DNA of 64,000 nucleotides. Origin: Hyaloscypha bicolor E (lineage: Eukaryota; Ascomycota; Leotiomycetes; Helotiales; Hyaloscyphaceae). The notes under the pieces are model-generated. The model had not been told where the DNA came from. It was given only the letters and a program-made list of their open reading frames with translations, and did not search any database. This document shows, piece by piece, positions 23,453 to 36,053 of this stretch; positions within the stretch are counted from its first letter, which is position 1, and each line of letters begins with the position of its first letter. The DNA is taken from assembly GCF_002865645.1 (NCBI RefSeq), contig NW_020194619.1, forward strand, positions 1,524,442-1,588,441, read 5' to 3'. The position numbers and the translations under genes are program-made.

Positions 23453-23572
23453 ACATACGACCATAGACTAAGGAGCAATTGGGCATCCCGTCCGCTCTGC
23501 CATACACAAGCCTTAGATCGGCAGATTAGTAGTTGGGTGGGTGACCACCAGCGAATACCTGCTGTTGTATGT
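23453..23572 (+). rRNA. 5S ribosomal RNA gene
   Basis: About 120 nt beginning ACATACGACCATAG and ending CTGTTGTATGT, so the 5' and 3' ends pair as in 5S helix I. The interior holds the conserved segments CATCCCGTCCGCTC and TTAGTAGTTGGGTGGGTGAC followed by CACCAGCGAATACC, which overlap the internal control region for RNA polymerase III. A T-run directly follows the end. It is a single copy outside any rDNA repeat, as is usual for dispersed 5S genes of Pezizomycotina. A few positions differ from the commonest fungal 5S sequence, so a variant or decayed copy is possible. Confidence 0.9.
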
Positions 23573-24879
23573 TTTTGGATCTTTTGGCAGGGGTTCAGTA
23601 TGCGTGGTGAGATTCTTTTGGTGGCGCTGGCTCCCGCCTCTATTCCCCGGTGAAGGACGCGTTTAAACTACTAGAAGTTTGTTCCACTCCTTAAGGCTTG
23701 GTAACAGGATATCAACCGTTTGCGAGCGAGCCATGTTGAGTCCAATGTCTTGGAGTCAAATTCATTCCTCCTTCAGTCTCTTTGCATCGTTGACTTTTGC
23801 ATCGCAATTGACAGAGATGAACAGGAGCGAGAGATGGTCAATAAATGCTATATTCGCATTATGATTATGCTTTTTCAGACCATCTAAATATATGATCACG
23901 AAGTGTGAACGCCTGTACCTCTATAGACAAGATCGATCACATGGCCGAGCATAATAAGACCAATCCCGTACTGTACCCCCCCTCTCTCTGCCTACGCCTT
24001 CCCGTTTATCATGTAACCCAACCCTCTCAACGCCGCAACATACATTAATCAACAATATTCATTCCATCATCCATATACCACGTAAACGTCATAAGCGCTG
24101 GATTCAATGCAACTGGTAAAAATAAATGGCTGACGACAACTGTACACAGCGGATATATCGCTACGAAACTCGTGATTCTCCACTGCTAAGGCAACACCGT
24201 CGCTCCCGCGATCATAATCCAGTACCCGTCATCTACAGGCGCATCTGGAGCTCGCTGAGTGTTCAACGAGCGATGTCAAGGTGGCTAGCTCAAAAATCTT
24301 CAAACGGGAGCAGAGGAGGTTCAAGAATAGAACCGCGTCGGAGTATTGTCCGCATATCGGGCGGCTATTGTCGACTTGTGACACGCAGACGTTGGGGGTA
24401 TGAGGCCTGGGTATTCATGCATGTACGTGATTTTCTGGAGTTATGACGATGCAACGGTTTCATAAAAAGCTTCGTTGACCACGTTTGCTATTCTATTTAC
24501 AATACCCAAAAGCACCGACGAAATTATTCGATATAATGAAATTCAAGAAACACTTAATACTCTTGATAAGAGCTAGTGTAAAGAAGAAAGACTAGCTATC
24601 TAAGCAACGAAGCAAGCTCACAGTCATCGTTCGAGAGTTTTCATTGAAGGCTATTGTAGCGGTTTCTCCTTCCGCAAATACTAGCACTGCTAGCTTCCCT
24701 GGCTCCAGCATTGTTGCCTTCTCCGAAATCCCTTTCTTTGACTCTTAGCACAAGTCATTCCTTGTATTTATACCTCTTCCAGCTCCTCGCTGCTAGAGAT
24801 CAGTTCAGAACAGTTCGTCAATACAATATATTTCTTACAGATTGATCAGCTCCGCCATTCTCACGTATCTTTGTTGCCA
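23573..24879. other. Gene-poor region downstream of the 5S gene
   Basis: No supported gene on either strand. Short open frames (for example 24126-24446) have no domain and non-coding composition. Confidence 0.4.
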
Positions 24880-26881
24880 TTACCCCCACGTCCATGGTGA
24901 AAAGGGATCGGGAAAGGCGTTATCAAGCCAACTTGGGTTAACAGGGTCGCCTAGATTGTAGTCGGATGTTCGAGTAGTGTCCCCCTTTGAAGAGGAAGGT
25001 AGTGGAATCTGGTTATGGTGAAAGCATTCCTGAGCAGGAGCTTGGGTATTATCGTAAGTAGCCGTAGGGAGTTCTTGAGAGAGGTCCCGTAAAGGAGGGA
25101 TTGATTCTATGCTTGAAAATGGCTTGTTGTAGATAGTCGAGCCTGTTTGGAGGGATGGCGCGGGTATTAGGCTGGGAAATGTCTCAAGTGGTGTAGTCTG
25201 GGAGCTCGTACCAGCTTGGGACATGGGGGTCTGCCATGGATTGGGGAATCCCAGTACCGTGGTCGATGAGGTGTGGGCAAAGCCTTGTTCCACGTAAGCC
25301 GATGATTCTGTGGAAGGAGGAAGAGTGCACAAACCTAGCATGAAGTAGACGACGAGTGCAAATATGATACTGGTCACCAGTGTAACTAAGTTGGAAAGGG
25401 GACTTGGGGTTTTCTCTTCTAGGGGGGTGGTGTTCGGGCAGATCTGTCGGACAGGTGGTTCCTTTTCTCTTGCTCTTGCCGGGGGGTCAGGTGGTTCCGT
25501 GGCTGGCGGAGCTTGGTCGGTGTTTCTCGGCCACCGTTGGCAGGAGGCTCCGAGTTCATCTGTCTTGTTGTGTAAACTGCGATCTCCAAGACCGAACATC
25601 GCATTGGCCTTTACGATTAGTGCGGCCACGGATTCTCGCAGCTGCAGTATTGTAGTGTGGACTTGAGGAATTTGAGGGACAGAGTCCAAATTGATTTCCC
25701 ACATGAACATTGAGACCTCCTCGACTTCAGGGAAGATCTTTCTCCATTGCTTCAAGTCCTGAGAAAATGCGGATATATACGCATCTCGATCATGCTCGGC
25801 TGTCTCTGCCATAGCTCTAGAGACACACAGGAAGGAGAGGGCATCCATGAGTTTTGGGGAAGACTCTAGCCTGGACAGTCGCCGCATTGTCGTTATTGCA
25901 GCAGCCCATGCCTGTCTGGGATTCTGTAACTGCCAGGAAAGTGGGTCAAGTTTTGTAGAGGGTTTCTGGGCTGCCTGCTTGAGGCGTACATGCTGCTTGT
26001 TGAAGTTCGAGCGGAACTTCCAAAGCCGGTCTTCCTCGCGCATCTTATCCTCGTGCATCTTATCCTCGGGCATATTCCAGGGCACTAGAATCCTGCCCAA
26101 TAATGGCCTGATTGACAGGTTACCGCAATACAGACGTGGTCCTCCTAGGTCGATGCCGTCTGTTTCTATGTATGCCTGGTTAAGTGCGTTGATACCGTAC
26201 TCGAGTTCCTGCTGGGCAGAGCCTTCTCGAGGCTGATCGTCCAAAAGCGAGCTGTTATCTGCTGAGATGTCGCGATTCCAAGAAGTGCCACTATAAAGCT
26301 TATCAGCAGACTGATTTCAGTGAATATGTTAGGGTCATTGACAGTTGATGTGAACAAGAGCCTTGGACAGCAAGGAGTCCAAGAGCCACGGAGGCGGATT
26401 CATCCTCGTAAGTGTCATCTAGTGTTTCCGAATGATGAGGAGTGGCTGCGGACGAGGGCGTGGCAGGTGATCCGACTGGCGTTCGACGAGAACGTTTTCT
26501 CTCTGTAAGGCCGGGGCAAGGCCAATGAAGCTTGGAGCATCTCCGGCATCCAGATCCTTCTGCCACGCACTACACACATTTTATGAGCATCCAGAACAGG
26601 CAACTCTACGAAAGAAGAAAAAAGCATACCTTTTGCTTGCTCTTGCGGCAATTCTCGCATTTTCGGCTTGCGAGCTTTCGGGGTGGCCATTTATAAGGAT
26701 GAGGCTGTTTGTCAGGGTGTTGCCGTGTCGGTTCGCATGGTTTGGAAACTATGGGCTGGAAATCCTGGTGTCTCCTAGATGGCGCGGAAGGCATGATAGA
26801 TGAGATTTCTGATGGAGAAATTTTGTGTGAGTGACCGTGGATGTTTTCCAAGGTTGACAATGATGAAGGGGCCAGAGGCAT
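24880..26881 (-). CDS. Zn2Cys6 transcription factor with a predicted membrane segment
   Basis: Three minus-strand exons by my reading: 26630-26881, 26369-26569 and 24880-26310, giving 627 residues. The DNA-binding domain is assembled across intron 1 (26570-26629): CENCRKSKQKC joins CRRCSKLHWPC through VAEGSG, giving a perfect C-x2-C-x6-C-x6-C-x2-C-x6-C. A basic, Ser/Thr/Pro-rich linker follows. The middle region (WAAAITTMRRLSRL, FLCVSRAMAE) resembles the helical regulatory part of fungal regulators. At about residues 457-480 there is a strongly hydrophobic stretch, LVTLVTSIIFALVVYFMLGL, followed by a Ser/Pro/Thr-rich tail of about 145 residues. The second intron has a weak donor (gtccaa), so that junction is less sure. 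Neighbours give no clear target; the repeat-protein/UstYa locus lies 2.7 kb away. Confidence 0.75.
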
Positions 26882-27691
26882 TCAAATAGGCCTGGCTTTG
26901 CTGTATCTCTTTGATCAGCGTAGCCAATAATTTCACTGCGCACTTCCAACCGTTTGCTGACGCAACCCTGCAGCACTCAGCCACAAATGGCTGAGGATGA
27001 TTGGCCAAATTTCCAGCTCTTATGCGGATTTCAAAGAGGGATGAATTCTGGAACTGGGATGGCCTTCCACGTGCAGAAATCAGGGCCGTCAAGTGCGGTG
27101 AGTCGTGATTTGCGAGAAATCGGTACTATTCCGACACTCGGTCCTGGAAGAAAGATTCTGACCAATTATGTCACTACGCACTTGAAGCAAACACAATAGC
27201 TGTGTTGACGACTGAGGCGTCATCAGCCGCAAGCAGCATGTCACAGAAGGCAGCACGCACTTCCTCAAGCCCATAACAAAGATGCTCAACCACTCATTTC
27301 GAAGCGCAATAAACAGTCGCCCCCAGCAAGGAGTGCGCAGAACGTCTATTCATTGATGTAGCGAACTTAACGTCTCGTTGCAATGTGAACGTCTGAGGGC
27401 CAATACGGGCCCGTCGCACTTTTGATGGAGAAGATCATGAGGGCAAATCTTAACTTTGGATTTGACAAAGTGATCATATTCTCTGCGGCTTTGGCGATGT
27501 CCCTTGGGAAGATTTAACCTCAATCTACCTCTTGTCAGCTCGTTCTCGAGAGAAAGACCACTCCAGCTCAGCTATCGATCCATCCTTCTGTTTAGCAAGT
27601 CCCTATCATCAGCTGTCAACTACTTCTAAGTTCAAGATTTCCACTTAACCGTCCAAAATCCCTACGAGCGTGGTCTATCGCACTAAATACA
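26882..27691. other. Intergenic region upstream of the Zn2Cys6 gene
   Basis: No supported gene; probably the promoter of the minus-strand regulator. Open frames here overlap the regulator in other phases. Confidence 0.35.
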
Positions 27692-27826
27692 ATGGCTCTT
27701 ATACTCTCCAACATCATTGCCATTGTTGGCATTGTCCTCTCCTTTGTCACCGCCGTTATCGCCATTGCTATATCGTTGATGGCCTGGCTTCAACAGAGAG
27801 CCCAGAGGCGCCGGGGCAGTAAATAA
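27692..27826 (+). CDS. Possible 44-residue single-pass membrane microprotein
   Basis: An ATG-to-TAA frame of 44 codons, too short for routine calling. Residues 1-33 form one continuous hydrophobic helix (MALILSNIIAIVGIVLSFVT, then AVIAIAISLMAWL), and the tail QQRAQRRRGSK is strongly basic, as in tail-anchored or signal-anchor microproteins with a positive cytosolic end. The upstream 60 bp are pyrimidine-rich and the ATG context is ACAATGG. No neighbour suggests a role. It could also be a chance hydrophobic frame. Confidence 0.4.
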   Translation: MALILSNIIAIVGIVLSFVTAVIAIAISLMAWLQQRAQRRRGSK

Positions 27827-28461
27827 ATTCTTCTTCCAAGTTTGGGAATCTGTTAACCTATTAATTACTCAGTCTGGCGAACCATCACGGGACTGCTGTG
27901 GAACTAGCAGCATTTCTCCAGCGCTACCCTCCACACATCGTCCCGGCTCTACCTTACCCACCATGTCCGCTCTACGCTATCCCGCTAGCGAGTTTAAGCT
28001 AGCCCCCCCCTTGCCTAGAATAGCCGATGCTTTCTACAACATTAGGATGGGGTTCTTGGAGTCCATATGTTTGGGGGAGGTGTTCCATGGTTGATTTATT
28101 GGGATAGGCATACATAAGACAGGTTGAGAGCGCGCATAGGATAGACAATAGAGCATAAAGGGTCTCTTAAATAATAACACCGTTTTCTCTTGATCTAAGG
28201 CGGAGCGCGAAACGCAACGCTGGATTTATTGTTTCAAGTAAGGCGTATGAGGCTGTGCGTGTACAATGAGCCAATACGAAAACACCGCAGACTGAGTTAG
28301 CGCGACGAGAGCGAAACTCCTTCGCTATGCCAATTTACTAGGGCGAAGGTACCGAGAGGTGCCAGAGCCAAGGAACAAGATGGCGCGGATCAGTAAAGCC
28401 CCCAAGCCAGCGAGTGCTTCAGGGATGCAGGTAAGCGGAATACAGGTTGCCGAAGATGATA
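27827..28461. other. Intergenic region
   Basis: No gene seen. A third, shortened copy of the AAACGCAACGC motif lies near 28209. Confidence 0.35.
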
Positions 28462-28662
28462 CAGGGAAACCTGGTTATAAGGGTACTGGTTATAAGGGTA
28501 CTGGTTATAAGGGTACTGGTTATAAGGGTAACCTCTTTATAAGGGTAGTAAATCGGGAACCAAATTTTTTTTCCTACCAAAATTAGTCTGGATATAAGGG
28601 TAACCCCTTTATAAGGGTAATTATTCTGGAACCGGCCGTACCCTTATAACCAGGTTTCCCTG
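28462..28662. mobile_element. MITE-like element with terminal inverted repeats and TA duplication
   Basis: The ends are perfect inverted repeats of at least 25 bp: CAGGGAAACCTGGTTATAAG at the left and its exact complement at the right end. They are flanked by TA on both sides (28460-28461 and 28663-28664), as expected for Tc1/mariner-type insertion. Just inside the left end the unit TGGTTATAAGGGTAC is repeated about four times in tandem, and shorter TATAAGGGTAA units recur near the right end. There is no coding capacity, so it would be a non-autonomous element. Confidence 0.65.
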
Positions 28663-31600
28663 TATTTGCGCCAGAACCACTGAGAGCCCCAGTGGCGCGG
28701 ATGTGGTAGGAGAAATTGAGATTATCATACGAAAATTCAATAGAGAATCGATGCACTGATCCTTGGTCAGAGGCAGGCTCGGGCTGGCTTCGCGACCTGC
28801 TGCTGTACAATAGAGTTAATACTAGACTTAAAATTAGTCTCCGTCGGTTTTGACGCGATGGTTCTACAGACAAGCAAGTGGAGATAGAGGCCAGCCTTGG
28901 GTGTCCCTCTACCGTTACCGCTATTATCGTGCCCGCAGTTGTGCTCGCCATCGTGATACCCGCCGTTATTGTGTGCTTGTCATTATGCTTGCCATTGTGC
29001 CTTGTCATGTGTGTTAGGGTGTGTTGCCTCTATTGCCGTGCACGCAGCTGTGCTCGCCGTCGTTGCCATTGTCACCATCTAAGCTGTTTTAACGTCTTCG
29101 CCAGATCATCGTAATCGTCTTCGCCGGGTCATTGCAGTCTGGCGCGCTGACACCGTGCTCCTCTCGGCATCGATAGCTCCATTTATCCGGCACTCTGTCA
29201 TAGATAAGGTCATCTTTAGAAGTCAGCGATCTATCCACCTCTGCAAGAGGAGCGGATTCTCCTTGGATGCCAGGACTGAAAATCGAAGAGGATCATCGAT
29301 CTAGGCAGAGCGCAAATTGTATGAGAGAAAAGAAAAGCCTAAAGTGAAAAGTCGGAAGTTCGTCGCGACAGAAGCATCTGTCACCCGAAGGAGAAGACGG
29401 CCGATTTTGATGGCTGCGCATAGAGCCACGTATACCACTGCACAATATAATACTCATCACATCTAGCTTCGTCTTTGATAAGGCCTTCCATTTTCCTACC
29501 AAGTTGCAAAGAAATCACGTACTGACACATGCTCGTCTCTTTCTAGTTGCTATCAATAAGCATCACGTGGAGTGTAGCAATCATTGCCCCTACTGCAATC
29601 AAAGGGCGCAACAATGATTTCAACTCCAATTTTGGTCCGCCGCCGAAGCTACATACCCCACAAGATCCCGTTAGCACTTCTCCGAATCCAACTCTAGAAT
29701 AGACCGACTTCAGGGGACTGCCACGGTTATCTCTGTGCCGCTCCCAGCATAACAAAGGCGGTCTCACTATCAACTGCTAAGACACATCATGTCGGCAAAC
29801 ACGAGAACGCGGATCAGCTGTTACTGGTTGCTGTCCAATGGGCCGACTCTAGAGCAGAGCCCTTCGGGCTACTAGGAAGGCCACTCTCGGATAGTCTCTA
29901 ACACAATAAAGACCCCGCCAGCACCACTCAACCTTGATACAATGCTGCCTCCACAATCTCCAAGAATGTGGTGAGAGTTGACTGCATTATCATTGCGGAA
30001 AATTCCTCCTCCACAACATCTTTAGATCTGTTGCAGCAGACAACGAGACCTCTATTTGAAGCATAGCTGGCCGCCTTTCGCCACGAACGAAACGAGGAGC
30101 ATTGACCTGAATCAGTCCACATGTCGCTCCGTGGCTTGCCTACTTGGACAACACTGCCCTGATGGTAGCCATCAGATAATAGAAGTCATTTCCTGGACCT
30201 CAAAAGTGCTCGAAGCAGAGAACCCAGAACTCTCTGGTCACTGCTCGATCTAAAGCAAGAACCTGTCCCTCGAGACGCAATGATCAGCCACCAATATTGT
30301 TCCATTCTGTCCCGCAATGATCCTAGAGGCGATTTCCTTGCATTGATTGCCCTTCAAGCCTCGGACAGATCTTGAAAGACTCTCTCATACTCTCTCACTA
30401 TCTCTCTCTTAAGACGACGAGTCGCGGAGAACCAAACACAGATCTTATTTACCTCATTTCATCGGAATTGGTTCTGCTCAAACTCTCTGCTCCATATCTG
30501 CTGAAGCTGTTGCGTGTGAGGCCTCCACACCGAAGCACCAATTGAACAGCCGCTTCAAGCAAACAATGCACCATGTTGAAGGAATCCAACTCAAGGAGCG
30601 TAAGTACCCAGATAAGATTCATTTCTGTAGCCAAGTGTTGTTGATACCGGTCTACACTAATCAACCGGCAGATTTGCGAGCTGACATGCAGACCCCTCGA
30701 CGTCGAGTCAAGTCGAAGCTTGATGCATGCGGCCGGACCACAGTGTAGTCATCTTGGTTCTGGCACCACACCACCTTCCTTTCTTCGTAATATCCTTGGA
30801 TGCGAAAGGCGGCGTGCATCTGTAAGCTGCGGGTAGCTGACTGTGGCTGGCTGAGGAGTCCCGAACATTCTTCATGTGCTCCGGAAACACTGGCGAACGC
30901 CGACTTGACGTCAAAATAGACTCCATAACGAATTAAATCAAGTAATATTAGTGCCGAATCTTGGGGGTGAGACATCTCCCGGCTTGGTCAAGGTTTGGGA
31001 CTGGGGTCGGTCATCTGATCTTTGAAGCCGAGATTCACGATAGTTGTGCATTGGCCTTCCAGACGTCTCGAATATTACATGAAGAAACCCCCCAACCTCC
31101 CACGTTTTCGGATGACAGCCCCGGCGAAACGGTTGTCATTCGGATTTGTCTTTCCAGCGGGCCAACTTTGGCCCCGCTTGTCCAGAGGAACCTCTGAGCT
31201 CGCTCGAGCTCTTCAAATCACACACTTGTGATGTATACTGTCTGTTGTCCCAATGGTGTTACTCTAGGGACTGGGCGATTCATGGTATATAAACTTTTCC
31301 GAGGCACCCCCCAACCTCACCGAGGGCTGCATTGAGCCGCCCCGGCGTGGAGGAAACGAGAGGTACTTCATGGTCCGAGATTATGGCGTCAAAAGTGTGC
31401 AGGTGATCGCATTGAAGTTGGCGAGGAGGTCCCGAAACAGCATCTGTGGCGTTGAAGACCCAGCCATGTTTCGGATTTATCTCCAGCTTGACCATATTCA
31501 TGAGGCAATCCGGGAGTTTGATTTGCTGCCGTGTGAAGTGGCAGTTATCGATAGATTGCGTGGATGTGGAAGAATATCGAGGTTACGTCTCGCCGTGAAG

Positions 31601-32532
31601 GGGTAACGCTGAATAGGTGACATCGGATGATCGACGACAGCTTCGCAGATCCGGACTTTGAGCACGGAGTTGAACCATCTTCTCCCTACTCCGTAGAGGG
31701 ACCTTGTCAGGAAAACGATGCAGGAGCGTGTGACCACTTGAATGCTCACTGAAGAACTGACTCGGGGGAGGACAAGATTACTCGTATCCCACACCATTCA
31801 GGACTCGGAGCCAAAGCCGAACTCTCATGCCCGCAAACCGGGACCCCCAAACTCGCCAAATGCAGAGGCTTATGCACGCGACAGTTGAAAATTGCCCTTG
31901 GCCTGCAAGTCCTCCACGGAGGCCGCCATTATTGGCGGGTGGAAGTGCCCTGGCAGCGGGATGGAGGCGCCATGGTCGGTGATCGAAAAGCTTCGGCCGG
32001 TTCGGCGAGGCGGTCAAGGAATTCTAACAAATCTCTGCACCGGATCGTGAAGTCAACTCTTTGGCGGACATTGGGCTCCTTGTGCTGGCCTCAGGGAAGT
32101 CGATTTCTGCAGAACATCTGGCAGCCTTGTGCTTTGAGTTTCTCTGGGGTCTCCCGTTGTTCAGCACGTCCCCCACCCTCTCCTTATCGACCCCGAGCTG
32201 CGTTTCTAGCGTCTGTCGATAAAGGATTCTTTCAACTCATCAGTACCTTACACCGTCAACTTTTCCTTCACAGCTTTCCAGAGAAAGAACAATCTGACCG
32301 CGGCCTATAGCCTCGCCCCCTGGAAGCAAGCTCCCTCCCAATACATTGGTTATCTCTTCGCGATCTCGTCAGGACAGCCACCGTCAGCCACCGTCACAGC
32401 CCTGCGGCTACCTGGTCTCTATTTACAGATACGGAGTACATAACACCAGCTGCCGTCAGCATAGCCACCAGGGCAAGAGCTACAAAACCACCGAAGCACA
32501 ACTCAATTGCGATCGGTCTTTGGCATTGAGAG
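28663..32532. other. Long gene-poor region
   Basis: About 3.9 kb without a supported gene. Minus-strand fragments such as 29928-30122 and 30449-30975 have protein-like stretches but no start, splice sites or domain I can defend. It may contain old decayed genes or repeats. The last few hundred bases are the promoter of neutral trehalase. Confidence 0.4.
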
Positions 32533-34939
32533 ATGATGTCCTCACCTCTGCGAGCTCGTTCGTCGAACGAGGTTGATCCCCATAGTGCCGCTCACATCTA
32601 CTATGGCCAGAATGCCATTCACAAATCCAACCACTTCCGAACCCGCACCTTCTCTACAGTGAGTACCAGCGCTTGCGCTCCATTGACCGTTACTGACAGG
32701 AAGTTGTCGCAGAATCAAGCCCCGACATTTGACAGAACAGGCATCAAGGCACCTGTCCGCCGAAGCAGCCATGGTAAGCCCGTAACCACACTCTCTGCCT
32801 GCAATATCGAGCGCTGATTGTTATCACACAGATGAGACGACTATGTTTGGGAGAACCTATCTTGTCGACGTCGAGCAGACTATAAAGAATTTGAATGAGC
32901 AGGAGGATACCGATGGGAACTTCCAAATTACTATCGAAGATAATGGTCCAAAGGTGAGCGAAGATCCCTAGCGCACTTGATTTGTTCACTCAGCTGATAC
33001 CTCCTTCTCCAGGTCATTTCTCTCCCTACTGCCGGTTCGAATGGCTTCAATAGAAAGGAGGTCCGCGGAAATTACATGCTTTCGAATCTCTACCAGGAAA
33101 TGTTTCTTGCAAAGAAGCACGGACAATCCCATATCTTTCTTGATCAGGAGAGACTGAACGAGAATCCCGTCAGCCGCCTGTCTCGTCTTATCAAGCACGA
33201 TTTTTGGCGAAACCTGACTCGAGTCATTGATGGATCGGTGATTGAGATTGCAGGAAGAGATCCAAAGGACTGGACAGACGATCCTCGTCCTCGTATCTAC
33301 GTTCCTCGAGGCACCCCTGAGCAATACGAATACTATACACAGGTTGCTAAGGATAGGCCTGAAATCCGCTTGGATGTTTGTTGGCTTCCGGAGGAGATTA
33401 CGCCTGAGCATGTCAGAGATTTGAATGACAAGCCGGGTCTCTTGGCAGTCGCTATGGAGGAGACGGTCGATATCTTTGGCAAGAAGACGCTTAAAGGTAT
33501 TCCTTTTGTCGTACCGGGCGGTCGTTTTAATGAGCTCTACGGATGGGATTCATATATGGAGTCACTTGGCCTTATTGCAAGCGAGCAACCATATCTGGCC
33601 AAATGCATGGTCCAAAACTTCGTTTTCTGCATCCAGCACTATGGCAAAATTCTCAACGCCACTAGAAGCTACTACCTTTGTCGATCGCAGCCCCCATTCC
33701 TCACAGATATGGCTCTTCGGGTCTATGAGAAGATCAGATCAGAGCCTGATGCAAAGCAGTTTCTGAAGACTGCTATCCTTGCAGCAATCAAGGAGTACCA
33801 CACGGTTTGGATGGCCGAACCAAGATTGGATAAAGCCACTGGCCTATCTCGTTACCGGCCGCAGGGCCTTGGTGTTCCTCCGGAGACCGAATCTACTCAT
33901 TTCACGCATATTCTTGAGCCATATGCGAAGAAGCATGGTTTGACTTTCGAGGAGTTTGTCAAGGCCTACAACTCCGGCACCGTAAAGGAGCCAGAACTTG
34001 ACGAGTACTTCCTGCACGACCGGGCAGTCCGTGAATCTGGACATGATACGTCCTACAGACTGGAGAAGGTTGCTGCAAATTTGGCCACCATTGACCTGAA
34101 CACCCTCCTCTACAAATATGAGAAGGATATCGCCCATACCATCCATTATTTCTTCAACAACAAGCTCCCTGTCCCGAAGGAATTCCTGGTTGATGGGATG
34201 AAGCCTGGCCACGTCGAGTCATCTTCTATCTGGGACCGTCGAGCAAAGCTTCGCAAAATTGCAATTGACAAGTACCTTTGGAATGAGAAGAAGGGAATGT
34301 ACTTTGACTTCGATACTGTCAAGAAGGAGCAGTGTACTTACGAGAGCTGCACAGCCTTCTGGGCTCTGTGGTCAGGAGTTGCAAGCCCTGCACAAGCTGC
34401 GAAGCTCGTTGCTATTGGCCTTCCGATGTTCGAAGCTGCTGGTGGCTTGGTGTCAGGTACAGAGAAGTCTCGAGGTGTCGTTGGTCTCGAACGTCCTAAT
34501 AGACAGTGGGACTACCCATACGGATGGGCACCACAGCAGATGCTTGCATGGACCGGCTTGGTTCGCTACGGTTATTCCGAAGAGGCCGAGAGACTGGCGT
34601 ACAAGTGGCTGTTCATGATGACAAAAGCTTTCGTTGACTACAACGGTGTTGTGGTCGAGAAGTACGACGTCACCAGAACCGTTGACCCCCACCGCGTCGA
34701 TGCCGAGTACGGAAACCAAGGCCTCGACTTCAAGGGTGTTGCTACTGAAGGGTAAGTTGATCTTTCCCCCCTTTCTGATGCATCTCGCTAACGATTACAG
34801 CTTCGGTTGGGTCAACGCCAGTTACGTCTACGGACTCCAACATGTCGACGCCCACTGCCAGCGCGCCCTCGGAACCCTCAGTACCTGGGAGCAGCTGTAC
34901 AAGCAACGCGCCACCCTCTACGAGAAGGACGAGAAATAA
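32533..34939 (+). CDS. Neutral trehalase
   Basis: Cytosolic, PKA- and Ca2+-regulated enzyme that hydrolyses trehalose to two glucose. Five exons: 32533-32658, 32713-32773, 32832-32953, 33013-34751 and 34801-34939, 728 residues. The regulatory N-terminus has RRSSHDE (a PKA-type RRxS site near residues 58-61) and a [12 protein letters not shown] calcium-binding motif. The GH37 signatures are intact: [15 protein letters not shown] near residue 271 and [10 protein letters not shown] near residue 601. Two adjacent ATGs (32533, 32536) could start; intron 1 has two possible acceptors, of which the later one (NQAPTF) fits best. Length agrees with the family. Very secure. Confidence 0.95.
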
Positions 34940-36053
34940 TCTGGCGCAGAGGACAAGGAGAAGAATCCGAGTAACAAACGAACGAGTTTTCTTACTCTGT
35001 TCTGACCGGATCTACGTTTCCTCCTTCATTCACGAGTTATGACACAATGTGCTACATCAGATACCCGATAGACTCTTCGGTTTTTTTTCTTGCCTTTGAC
35101 ATTGAGGTTTCCTACTGCTCGATTATGAGCATGCATGTCGAAGGCGTACTCGTTGCGTTTCGCATCATCTCATGGTGTTTCAACATCCTGGATTACCGTA
35201 CGTGTGTATAATATACTGTACGAATAGCTTTTCATCTTGCTTTTCTTTGCTTTGCCTTTACTTGCGCGTTACTTGGTGGTTTACTGCAATTTTTGGGGAG
35301 TTAATGAGTGGTGGGTGTTTTTTTTTGGGGGGGGGGGGTTGATTACTTTCTTGCTTGATTTTTTAAAGTATAGATGATGGGGTATGGGGATGTTGCTTGC
35401 TGTGATTGCGGGAAGAGAAAAGCTTCGTGAGAATGAATAAAGCGGCAGGCCTGTACATAGGTCACCTACGTAATGGCGCATGTAAAACAAACTGTGCTGT
35501 TCAAAATGCTATGTGAAGATCCTAAATTTACTCATGTACCAGTCAAAGTTTTCGTCTCGCCAGGCTTGAAGATACGGAAAGGTCTAGACCCGGTTCCCTC
35601 GTAAATTCAAGAAGGGAAGCGTGCCGTTCCGAGAGTGGTGGGATGTTGCTGACCACAGCTGACTGCTCAGCCCCGCTGTAACTGCGGCTTCCGGCAAGGC
35701 TGGGTGGACAGCTGGAGCTCACATCAGCGCAGCACACTCAGCTGTCCAACGGTTTGAGAGGCGTATTAGGACAGCAGTGGGTTACATCGAGGCTAGCGTA
35801 TCCTTGGTTACTTTGATGGTTGGAAAGGATACATCAGCCGTTGTAGAGGTTTGAAAGAATGAATAAATTATTAGTATCTATCGATCTAGCTACTCGAATA
35901 AATATTGGACAAATTGGTCGCTCACAAAGGGAAATGATGGGAAGGAATGTATCTCGCATTGTGCTCAAAGTTGGCCTTCCCCGTTGCATTCATCACAACG
36001 TTCACCAGGTTCATTCACTTGGAGGGGGAGGGGACACACAACACCACCTATAC
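34940..36053. other. Convergent intergenic region
   Basis: Between trehalase (+) and the BTB gene (-). It contains a T-run/G-run (about 35320-35338). No gene seen. Confidence 0.4.

Noticed and set aside
28470..28550. Possible CRISPR-like array
   Set aside because: Direct tandem 15-mers without spacers in a fungal nuclear genome.
28459..28665. Possible telomere-like repeat (TAAGGG units)
   Set aside because: The unit is 15 bp, TGGTTATAAGGGTAC, and sits in a TA-flanked inverted-repeat element; it is not TTAGGG.
28583..29008. Minus-strand 141-codon frame
   Set aside because: It runs through the right end of the inverted-repeat element and shows no domain.
29928..30975. Protein-like minus-strand fragments resembling N-terminal helices of fungal STAND or regulator proteins
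   Set aside because: Resemblance is vague, frames are short and interrupted, and no splice-consistent model could be built.
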